From positions 1 to 64,000 of the forward strand of contig JAEWTL010000089.1 in the NCBI GenBank assembly GCA_023459495.1: 64,000 nucleotides of DNA, in the 5' to 3' direction. The DNA is from Bacillota bacterium. GTDB taxonomy: Bacteria > Bacillota > Clostridia > Christensenellales > SZUA-584. Made by a program: the position numbers and the translations under genes. The notes below the pieces were generated by a model, which was given only the letters and a program-made list of their open reading frames with translations, did not search any database and was not told the origin of the DNA. Shown here in pieces: positions 52,374-59,700 of the stretch (position 1 is the first letter of the stretch; each line of letters begins with the position of its first letter).

Positions 52374-54506
52374 ATGAAGAAGCGGACGATCCTTGCCGGA
52401 ATGCTGATACTGATACTGTCTCTTTTCCCGGCGACAGCGCTGGCCGCGACCGAGATCACGATCGATCTGTCGGGAACGCTTTCAACGGATACCGGCTATA
52501 CCGTTTCGGGCAGCACGGTAACGCTGACAGGCGGATACGATTGCCGGCTGACGGGCAGCACGAATGCGTACAATATCGTCGTGCCGGCCGGGGCGTACAA
52601 TATTACGCTGGATAACGCCGGTATCAACACCATATTACTGGACAAAGCCGCAATTCATCTTTATAACGGCGCTGTGGTGAACCTAACGGTTGAGGGCGAC
52701 AATACGCTGCAAGGCGGCTATCCGTATGGAGGCATCGACGTTTCGGCAGGCACGGCGCTTACTGTTACCGAGCAAAGCACGGGTAAGCTGACGGTTACCG
52801 GCGGAGTATTTGGAGCAGGCATCGGCAGCGGCGCAGGAAGCAGCAGCGGTACGATTACGATAAACGGCGGGGAAATTTGCGCATACGGTGGTGGATACGC
52901 AGCAGGTATCGGCGGCGGAGATTATGGTGCTGCGGGTGCAATTACGATAAACGGCGGGAAAATTACTGCCTACGGTCAATCTTCTGCAGCAGGTATTGGC
53001 GGCGGAGAATTAGGCGCTGCAAGTACGATTACGATAAACGGCGGGGAAATTAATGCATACAGCGGAGATCTTGCAGCAGGTATCGGCGGCGGATATGGTG
53101 GCTCTGGGGGTATTATTACAATAACGGGCGGGAGAATCACCGCTCGCGGCGGTATGGTTGGCGCAGGTATCGGCGGCGGATATAACGGCGGCTTCGACAG
53201 CATTACGATATCGGGCGGCACCGTATATGCTGATGGCCGGGGTTTGGCAAACGATATCGGCGCCGGAGTATACGGCAGCGGCGGCATATTCGGGATATCA
53301 GGCACGGCGGCGGTGTTTCTGGCGCACAACGGTTGCACAACACCCACAACAACAACGCACCGGCACGAAACCTACACGGTGGATACGGAGGAGGCTTACG
53401 GCATTCCCATACCCGCCGCATGGACACCGACGTTCGGTGCGTATTTACGCCTGGTCGATCTGGACTATAATGTGAACGGCGGCAGCGGCTTGGTCGTCGG
53501 TTCGGTGACAGACCTGTATAATTCCACGACAAGCGTGATTGACGGTGACAGCCTGTCGCTCGCAAATTACCATTTTGACGGCTGGAACACAGCGGCGAAC
53601 GGCAGCGGCACGGACTATGCGGCGGGCGCAGCGTTTACCATGGCGGCGAATACGACGTTGTACGCGCAGTGGGCGCCTAATACATATACGGTACAGTACA
53701 ACGCGAACGGCGGCACGGGAACAACCGCAGCCAGCAGTCACACATATGATGCTGCCAAGGCGCTCACGGCTAATGGCTTCTCGCGGGAATATTACACCTT
53801 CGCGGGGTGGGCGACGAGCGCATCAGGCCTTGTGATTTATACCGACGAGGAAAGCGTATTGAACCTGACCGGCGTAAACGGCGATACGGTTACGCTGTAC
53901 GCAAAGTGGAGGGCCAACAGGTACACGGTGCAATACGACGCGAACGGCGGCACGGGAACAACCGCAGCCAGCAGCCACACCTGCGATGTTCCCAAAACGC
54001 TCACGGCCAATGGCTTCTCGCGGGAATACTACACCTTCGCGGGGTGGGCGACGAGCGCGACAGGCGATTTGGCCTATACCGACGCGGGAAGCGTTTCGAA
54101 CCTGACCGGCGTAAACGGCGGCACGGTTACATTGTATGCCAAATGGACGGCGACTCCTGAGATCGTATCGACGGATACTGATGCTACGGTCTGTACCGGG
54201 GGGCGCTTTACCTTAACGCCCAACCTGGACGGCGGCACATGGGACTGGGACCACAGCTTCTTTACGGCGACGTTCAACAGCCCCGCGACGTTTACCGCGC
54301 TGAAGGCCGGGACGAGCACCATCACTTACACGGTGGAGGGCGTTGGCATCACCTATAATGTCACCATCGAAGCCTCCGGGTTGCCTGCCACAGGACAGGA
54401 TATGACAGGAGTGTGGGCGCTTTGTGGAGCTGCGCTGATCCTTGGCGTCGCGGCAGTACTGCTTTTGCTGAGGCGCAAAGCTGCACGGGAGAAAAGCGGA
54501 CAGTGA
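52374..54506 (+). CDS. Beta-helix/InlB surface protein with LPATG sorting signal
   Basis: A 710-residue paralogue of the preceding protein. Signal peptide MKKRTILAGMLILILSLFP with cleavage near ALAAT. Its first 130 mature residues are closely similar to those of the 1437-residue protein (both have DLSGTLSTDTGYTVSGSTVT and VEGDNTL), followed by beta-helix repeats up to about residue 310. Three InlB-type repeats (about 362-595; two carry REYYTFAGWATSA), the shared Ig-like unit, LPATGQ at 670 and the LLLLRRKAAREK anchor complete it. GGAGG lies before the ATG. The anchor DNA matches that of the GLUG gene, so the protein looks assembled by recombination. Probable sortase substrate. Confidence 0.85.
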   Translation: MKKRTILAGMLILILSLFPATALAATEITIDLSGTLSTDTGYTVSGSTVTLTGGYDCRLTGSTNAYNIVVPAGAYNITLDNAGINTILLDKAAIHLYNGAVVNLTVEGDNTLQGGYPYGGIDVSAGTALTVTEQSTGKLTVTGGVFGAGIGSGAGSSSGTITINGGEICAYGGGYAAGIGGGDYGAAGAITINGGKITAYGQSSAAGIGGGELGAASTITINGGEINAYSGDLAAGIGGGYGGSGGIITITGGRITARGGMVGAGIGGGYNGGFDSITISGGTVYADGRGLANDIGAGVYGSGGIFGISGTAAVFLAHNGCTTPTTTTHRHETYTVDTEEAYGIPIPAAWTPTFGAYLRLVDLDYNVNGGSGLVVGSVTDLYNSTTSVIDGDSLSLANYHFDGWNTAANGSGTDYAAGAAFTMAANTTLYAQWAPNTYTVQYNANGGTGTTAASSHTYDAAKALTANGFSREYYTFAGWATSASGLVIYTDEESVLNLTGVNGDTVTLYAKWRANRYTVQYDANGGTGTTAASSHTCDVPKTLTANGFSREYYTFAGWATSATGDLAYTDAGSVSNLTGVNGGTVTLYAKWTATPEIVSTDTDATVCTGGRFTLTPNLDGGTWDWDHSFFTATFNSPATFTALKAGTSTITYTVEGVGITYNVTIEASGLPATGQDMTGVWALCGAALILGVAAVLLLLRRKAAREKSGQ

Positions 54507-54555
54507 ATATAGAATAGTGAATCGTGATGGGCGGCGGCGCAAGGCGTCGCCTTTT
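54501..54555 (+). terminator. Repeated stop-codon/terminator cassette
   Basis: CAGTGAATATAGAATAGTGA and GTGATGGGCGGCGGCG, with GGCGGCG...CGTCGCC stem and a short T-run. The gene's stop is the TGA within it. Confidence 0.65.
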
Positions 54556-54846
54556 GCGTGCAATTGGCGGCGGTTGCGGCATGCAGGCGCGCCTCGCGAT
54601 CAGGTGTAATGGATGACAGAACAATTTTTATCCACCTCAGATTGATTAATATTGCGAGATATGGTAAAGTATCGAAAGAAAAACATGTAATTATATGTCG
54701 AATATTGGATGAAAGAATGCCTGCGAAGCGGGGCAGCGCTCCTTGCGGCGCAGGGACTTCAGCTCATCAATATACGGTAACAGCGGCTTGGTGATCAGCG
54801 AGGATTTCAGCGAAACCGCCGGAATCATAAAGCACAGGAGCAAAGT
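54556..54846. other. Leader of the DUF6273 gene, no recognised element
   Basis: No gene or clear repeat. A TTGATTAATATTGCGAGATA stretch near 54643 is AT-rich and could hold promoter boxes, but no good pair was found. GCACAGGAGCAAAGT precedes the ATG at 54847. Confidence 0.4.
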
Positions 54847-56730
54847 ATGAATAAGAAACTGAAAACCCTTTTGGCAGCAGCCATGTGCGCACTCTTGGTG
54901 CTTACGATGGCTTCCTGTACACTGACGCTGCCGGGAGAGGGACTGCCGGAGCGCGGCAGTGCGGATGTACAGCCTCAGGTAGTATACTTTGGGCACTACC
55001 CGCTGGGCAGTGACGGCACCCCTAATCCGCTGACGTGGTTTGTGCTGGACAACAGCGGCGGAGAGCTGCTGCTGATCTCCTCGGATATTCTGCGGGGAAT
55101 GAGCTACGACGCCTCGGGCAACTCCTGGGAAGCAAGCAGCCTTCGCACCTGGCTCAATGGCGAATTTTACAACGCGGTATTTTCAACGGCGGAAAAAGCC
55201 GCGCTGTTGGGCAGCGACAAGGTGAAGCTGATGACGAAGGCACAGGCGCAGAACGCGGCCTACTTCGGCAACGATACGGTGCGGGCGGCTATGGCGTCGC
55301 CCTATGCCCAGACGATCGACGGCTACACCGGCGACGCATACTGGCTCGCCGATTCTTCTTCCGGCACGGTATCTGCGGTGGACTCATCCGGCGCTGTCAC
55401 CGATTACCCTTCAACCGATGTCTGCGGCGTGCGCCCGGTAATCCGCGTTAACGTCAGCGATATTGCGCTTGTGCTCGGATTTGCTATGACCGGTTCCTCA
55501 GACGGGGATCTGGTATCGGTCAGCAGCGCGCCGAGCCCGTATTCGCTTGCGCTGTTCGATGAGTCCCTGCCGTCACTATCGGTGACGGGGTATGCGTATG
55601 ACGATACTGGCCTCACGTTCGACTGCGCTCCCTCGGCGGCGCTTACGGGCGATCAGCAGATTTACTGCTACATGCACAACCTCGACGGGGGATCGGATTA
55701 TTCGGGATGGGCTGCGCTGACGGGTGGGAAGATTCGGTTCAAGATCGATGTCATCGACGAGCGCTGTCGGTATGAAGCGCTTTTGGCGGTGGCAGATCCT
55801 CCGGCTTTTATGATGGAAACCTATTACGTGGGCGCTGTCGGCTCGATCAATTGCGTCGACGCGCTGCAAATCAGCGGGATTGCGAAGGACGACCGGCTTG
55901 TGGCGGACAGCGATACTCCGTTCTCAGCGGCACTCTGGTTTAAAACCAAGGACGCCGAGGGAAGCGGCGATTGCTGGATGCCGGTCAGCTGGGCTGCGGA
56001 TGCGCAAAGCGGTACCTGGAGCGGGGCACCCTATGGCGCCAGCCTGTCGTTTGATACGCCGGGGGACTACACGCTGACGGTGACATATCACTATGGAAGC
56101 TATGACGGCATTGCCGGTACATTCACTCCGGCGGAGCCCGAGGTGTCCGCCACGCGAAGCGTCACCTTTCATGTGGACGCGGCGCTGACGCTGACGGCTT
56201 CCCCGTCAGACGGAGGCATCTACACGGGCGGCGTCGTGACCATCACGCCGAACCTTGCGGGCGGCACATGGGATTTTGACAGCGCGTATCTCTCGCAGGA
56301 CGGCAACGCGTTCACCGGGCTGAAAGCGGGCACGACGACGGTCACCTACACGGTGGGCGCGCAGAGCAAGAGCGTCACCGTGACGATAACGCAGACTCTG
56401 GCCCTTGACGTATCGCCCGCCGGTGGCGGCATCTATACGGGCGGGCGCGCTACCATCACGCCGAACATAGCGGGCGGGACATGGGATTTTGACAGCGCAT
56501 ATCTCTCGCGGGACGGCAGCGCGTTTACCGGGCTCAAGGCGGGCACCGTGACGGTCACCTACACGGTGGGCGCGCAGAGCAAGAGCGTCACCGTGACCAT
56601 CCGGCAGTCTGAAGTGCCTGATACCGGGCAGGATATGACGTGGGTGTGGACGCTTTGCGGCGGCGGGCTGATGATCTTCTCTGCGGCTGGGCTGATTGCG
56701 TCGAAGCGCAAGTCTGCGCGGGCCAGATAA
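54847..56730 (+). CDS. DUF6273 lipoprotein-like surface protein with VPDTG sorting signal
   Basis: A 627-residue exported protein. The signal ends in LTMASC at residues 19-24, a plausible lipobox, although M at -3 is unusual. Residues about 45-205 match DUF6273 (VYFGHYPLG, WFVLDNSGGELLLISSDIL, WEASSLRTWLNGEFYNAVFS, DVCGVRPVIRVN), a domain of unknown role in clostridial surface proteins. A middle Ig-like region follows (about 220-440), then two copies of the shared Ig-like unit (SPxxGGIYTGG, AGGTWDFDSAYLS, FTGLKAGT), VPDTGQ at 590, a hydrophobic helix and KRKSARAR tail. GGAG precedes the ATG. Carrying both a lipobox and a sorting signal is unusual. Confidence 0.8.
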   Translation: MNKKLKTLLAAAMCALLVLTMASCTLTLPGEGLPERGSADVQPQVVYFGHYPLGSDGTPNPLTWFVLDNSGGELLLISSDILRGMSYDASGNSWEASSLRTWLNGEFYNAVFSTAEKAALLGSDKVKLMTKAQAQNAAYFGNDTVRAAMASPYAQTIDGYTGDAYWLADSSSGTVSAVDSSGAVTDYPSTDVCGVRPVIRVNVSDIALVLGFAMTGSSDGDLVSVSSAPSPYSLALFDESLPSLSVTGYAYDDTGLTFDCAPSAALTGDQQIYCYMHNLDGGSDYSGWAALTGGKIRFKIDVIDERCRYEALLAVADPPAFMMETYYVGAVGSINCVDALQISGIAKDDRLVADSDTPFSAALWFKTKDAEGSGDCWMPVSWAADAQSGTWSGAPYGASLSFDTPGDYTLTVTYHYGSYDGIAGTFTPAEPEVSATRSVTFHVDAALTLTASPSDGGIYTGGVVTITPNLAGGTWDFDSAYLSQDGNAFTGLKAGTTTVTYTVGAQSKSVTVTITQTLALDVSPAGGGIYTGGRATITPNIAGGTWDFDSAYLSRDGSAFTGLKAGTVTVTYTVGAQSKSVTVTIRQSEVPDTGQDMTWVWTLCGGGLMIFSAAGLIASKRKSARAR

Positions 56731-56751
56731 GCGGATATTCTGGGATATAAA

Positions 56752-56788
56752 CACGGGCGGTTCGGAGCGATCCGGGCCGTCCTTTTTT
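56752..56788 (+). terminator. Intrinsic terminator after the DUF6273 gene
   Basis: GGGCGGTTCGGA and TCCGGGCCGTCC pair with a few G-U or mismatched positions around GCGA, then TTTTTT. A second smaller hairpin (GGCGG-tgct-CCGCC, then TTTTT) lies near 56849-56871. Confidence 0.65.
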
Positions 56789-56871
56789 CTGCCGAAGGGG
56801 CAGTGAGGATACCCATTCCGGGATAGGCGGGAGTTTGCTTCATGTGGGCGGTGCTCCGCCGTCTTTTTGTC

Positions 56872-57105
56872 TACGCTTGGCGGCGTATGCAGGGGACGGT
56901 CTTCGTTGCGCGAGCGGTTGCGGAAATACATACGGGATCGGGTGGGGCGGCCTGCGGGCGGCTTGCAGAATACCGGGGGCCCGTTTGTTATGCGGGGCGG
57001 CTTATAACCGCAAACCCAAGCGCCTGAACCGTCCGTCCCGCAAAGCCAGTATTCATCGCGTTTATTCCAGGTTCGCCAAACCGGGGTATTGTCGAATCGG
57101 GTCGA
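56872..57105. other. Gene-free region upstream of lytS-like gene
   Basis: No credible gene. GTATTCATCGC at 57049-57059 matches nine of eleven bases of the repeated CCATTCATCGC motif found at two later promoters; possible degenerate companions near 57069 (AGGTTCGCC) are weak. Confidence 0.4.
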
Positions 57106-57109
57106 TAAT

Positions 57110-57138
57110 TTGAAGATGCAGCGCATGTATGCTATGAT
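57110..57138 (+). promoter_or_regulatory. Probable promoter of the LytS/LytTR operon
   Basis: TTGAAG (57110-57115) and TATGAT (57133-57138) with a 17-bp spacer, followed by a 130-base leader that also contains a TTGACT near 57192. Confidence 0.6.
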
Positions 57139-57267
57139 TAATATGCTTAACCAATTGTACTCCTTAAACGCCGGACGTTATTTGAAAAACAATTGACTTC
57201 AGCCTGAATTGCATCGGCTGATGACAGGGGGTACTTTGGCTATAAAGAAAGCAGCCATACAAAATCA

Positions 57268-58524
57268 ATGAAAGAGATAAGCATGATATTAGCTAATTCT
57301 GAATGGTTTTTGTTGGGCGCCTCAAGCATACTTTTCTTATACTTCATTGCTTATTTTCTCACCAGAAGAAGCGAGAAATATAACCTGTATTTCGCCGTCG
57401 GTTGTCTTGTCAGCATAATCAGGACGGTTTCATATAATTTATTCGACGTACTGGATAAATCTTCAGTGTATTATACGCTGAATGGTAAGATCGATTATTT
57501 GTCGTTTATATGGGGACCTTTTCTGTATATACTTCTAGCCGACAGCCTGTTCCCGAGAATCGGCAGGAAAACCGGTTTGCGCATTTTTTTGATCGCGGAT
57601 GCGGTGCTGAGCGTGCTCATCATTTTTGTACCAACCAAAGCCTTCCCGTATTATGTCGTTTTCGACTATATGATAATCGCCTGCATATTATATGCATCTT
57701 ATATTTTTACCGTTGCGCTGATCAGGAAAGAGCAATACGCAGCAGCGATCTTTATTGCAAATTTTATATTCATCGGCGGCGTAGTATACGATGTATTGAG
57801 GGGATCCAATATTATCACCAATTCATTCGGGGAGGCTTTCGGATATACTTATCTGGTATATCTTTTGATTGTTGCTGTCGTTTTGGCACAAAAACACATG
57901 CTGGTGGACAAAAAGCGGCTGGAATCCCAAATCAATTTTTTACACGCGCAGATACAGCCGCACTTTTTATATAATACCATCAATACGATCATCGCGTACA
58001 GCAGGACGGACCCTGAACAATCGAGGAGCCTTTTAATTGAACTCAGCACCTATCTGAGAGGGAAATTTAAAGGCGAAAAGGATATGTTTACGCTGCTGAA
58101 AGATGAGATAGAACTGATCAAGTCATATCTGGCGATCGAGCAGGTAAGGTTTAAAGAACGGCTGTCCGTTGAATATGACATCGATGAAGAATGCAATATA
58201 CTGATCCCTTGCCTTATATTGCAGCCCATCGTTGAAAACGCGGTAAAGCACGGGCTGATCCCTAAAAAAGAAGGCGGAAAGCTGAAGCTGTCCGTGAAAA
58301 AAGAAGAAGAAAATGTGGTCGTTAGGATAGAAGATAATGGCGTTGGGATGGATGTGCACAGGCTGCCCGATATATTGGAAGGCAGGCAGGGGGGCATCGG
58401 GCTCAGCAACACCAACGAGAGACTGAAAAGGTATTATAATACCGAAATAAAAGCCGTGAGCACGCCGGGAGAAGGAACCGAATTTACCGTGACGATACCG
58501 ATAAAAAGGGGTAAAGGATCATGA
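57268..58524 (+). CDS. LytS-like sensor histidine kinase (multi-TM, His_kinase family)
   Basis: A 418-residue kinase. Residues 1-200 contain six or seven hydrophobic segments, a membrane sensor without extracytoplasmic domain. A His_kinase domain (PF06580 type) follows with QINFLHAQIQPHFLYNTINTI (H in QPHFLYN, near residue 231), and a HATPase domain with VENAVKHGL, EDNGVGM and GGIGLSNTNERL. This subclass pairs with LytTR-domain response regulators, as here: the next gene overlaps it by four bases (ATGA). ATG 57268 is kept; ATG 57283 is possible. Ligand is unknown; it may sense membrane-soluble or cell-wall cues. Confidence 0.9.
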   Translation: MKEISMILANSEWFLLGASSILFLYFIAYFLTRRSEKYNLYFAVGCLVSIIRTVSYNLFDVLDKSSVYYTLNGKIDYLSFIWGPFLYILLADSLFPRIGRKTGLRIFLIADAVLSVLIIFVPTKAFPYYVVFDYMIIACILYASYIFTVALIRKEQYAAAIFIANFIFIGGVVYDVLRGSNIITNSFGEAFGYTYLVYLLIVAVVLAQKHMLVDKKRLESQINFLHAQIQPHFLYNTINTIIAYSRTDPEQSRSLLIELSTYLRGKFKGEKDMFTLLKDEIELIKSYLAIEQVRFKERLSVEYDIDEECNILIPCLILQPIVENAVKHGLIPKKEGGKLKLSVKKEEENVVVRIEDNGVGMDVHRLPDILEGRQGGIGLSNTNERLKRYYNTEIKAVSTPGEGTEFTVTIPIKRGKGS

Positions 58525-59273
58525 TAAGATGCGTGGCCGTAGATGATGAAAGAATAATACTTGACGAGCTCTGCGCCATGATCGGGCAGACGGGAGCCTG
58601 TCTTTTGGGGGCGTTTCAGGACCCGATTGAGGCGCTGGAAAGCATCAAGGCCCAAAGGCCCGACGCGGCCTTTCTGGATATCGAAATGCCGGGGCTTAAC
58701 GGCATCGAACTGGCCCGGAAAATTGCGGAGTTTGACCCGAAGATTCAGATCGTGTTTGTGACCGCCTACGAGCAATACGCGCTAAAGGCTTTTGAGGTAA
58801 GCGCCGTGCATTACCTTTTGAAGCCGCTGACACAGGACAAGATAAACGAAGCGGTAAAAAGGGTGCAAAGAGTTGCGCAGATGAACGCAGTCAAGGGCGA
58901 CATCGGCAAGCCGTTGTTCGCAGGAGGCAGCACGGGGGCAGCCGACAGGATATGCGTCAAGGACAGGGACGATGTGAGCATCATCCGGATACCCGACATC
59001 ATTTATCTGAAATCCGAAGGCGGTAAAACGGTCGTGGTTACCAAAACGGGCAGCTTTAAGTCGGGCGCAGGAATGCAGTTTTGGGAAAGCAGTCTAAAGG
59101 ACAATCATTTCATCCGGTGCCACCGGAGCTTTATCGTCAACGCCAACTATATCACCAAAATGATTCATGTGCTGGGGGAATATAAAGAGCTGGTACTGGA
59201 TTACTGCGACGTCAATATCCCGATCAGCAGGCAAAAGGTCGGCGCGGTCAAGGACTGGCTGGGGATCATATAG
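58521..59273 (+). CDS. LytTR-domain response regulator
   Basis: A 250-residue regulator: receiver domain (acidic VDDE near 7-10, phosphoacceptor D53 in FLDIEMPG, VTAYEQYALKAF, LLKPL) and a LytTR DNA-binding domain (about 140-248; DRICVKDRDDVSIIRIPDIIYLKS, then FIRCHRSFIVNANYI). LytTR proteins such as AgrA, AlgR and ComE bind pairs or triplets of 9-11-bp direct repeats spaced two helical turns apart beside weak promoters. Exactly such 21-bp-phased repeats lie at 59530-59582 and 63763-63815, so this protein is the strongest candidate activator of the surface proteins downstream. Confidence 0.92.
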   Translation: MIRCVAVDDERIILDELCAMIGQTGACLLGAFQDPIEALESIKAQRPDAAFLDIEMPGLNGIELARKIAEFDPKIQIVFVTAYEQYALKAFEVSAVHYLLKPLTQDKINEAVKRVQRVAQMNAVKGDIGKPLFAGGSTGAADRICVKDRDDVSIIRIPDIIYLKSEGGKTVVVTKTGSFKSGAGMQFWESSLKDNHFIRCHRSFIVNANYITKMIHVLGEYKELVLDYCDVNIPISRQKVGAVKDWLGII

Positions 59274-59287
59274 CAAGGACAGATACG

Positions 59288-59509
59288 CAAGACGGATGAG
59301 CGCTCATCCGCCTCAGCGTGCTGAAGAGCTCCTTGCTGTCATCCTGAGCGTTAGCGAAGGATCTTGCCGAAGGCGACTACGAAGTGGTCGAGCAGCTTAA
59401 AGTGGTTTACTGCTTAAAAGATTCTTCGGGTGCTTCACACCCTCAGAATGACAAGAAAGATTTTGTCATCATGCCAAGACGGATGAGCGCTCATCCGCCT
59501 CTTTTTTTT
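59288..59509 (+). repeat. Repeat element inserted between two copies of the lytTR terminator hairpin
   Basis: CAAGACGGATGAGCGC followed by TCATCCGCCTC occurs at 59288-59314 and again at 59475-59501; the second copy is followed by eight T and is a working-type terminator. Between them lies a ~150-bp element with TGTCATCCTGAGCG near 59337 and CTCAGAATGACA near 59441 as inverted ends, resembling similar units near 9319 and 38804. Confidence 0.78.
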
Positions 59510-59529
59510 ATAGAACAAAAGCGTTAAAA

Positions 59530-59595
59530 CCATTTACCGCGCCAAAACCACCATTCATCGCGCCAAAACCACCATTCATCGCACTTCGGTTGACA
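59530..59595 (+). promoter_or_regulatory. Three 21-bp-phased direct repeats adjoining a -35 box (putative LytTR sites)
   Basis: CCATTTACCGC at 59530, CCATTCATCGC at 59551 and CCATTCATCGC at 59572; starts are exactly 21 bp apart with an identical GCCAAAACCA spacer. TTGACA follows at 59590-59595, 18 bp after the last repeat start. A weak TGAAAA lies at the -10 distance, as expected for an activator-dependent promoter. Confidence 0.8.
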
Positions 59596-59700
59596 AGAAA
59601 AACGGCTGTATATGAAAATATAATTATCTATGCATGTAGAATGATCCGGGGTGGTGAAATTTTCCGTACCCCGGACTATATTAAGCCGGAGGCAGAACCA

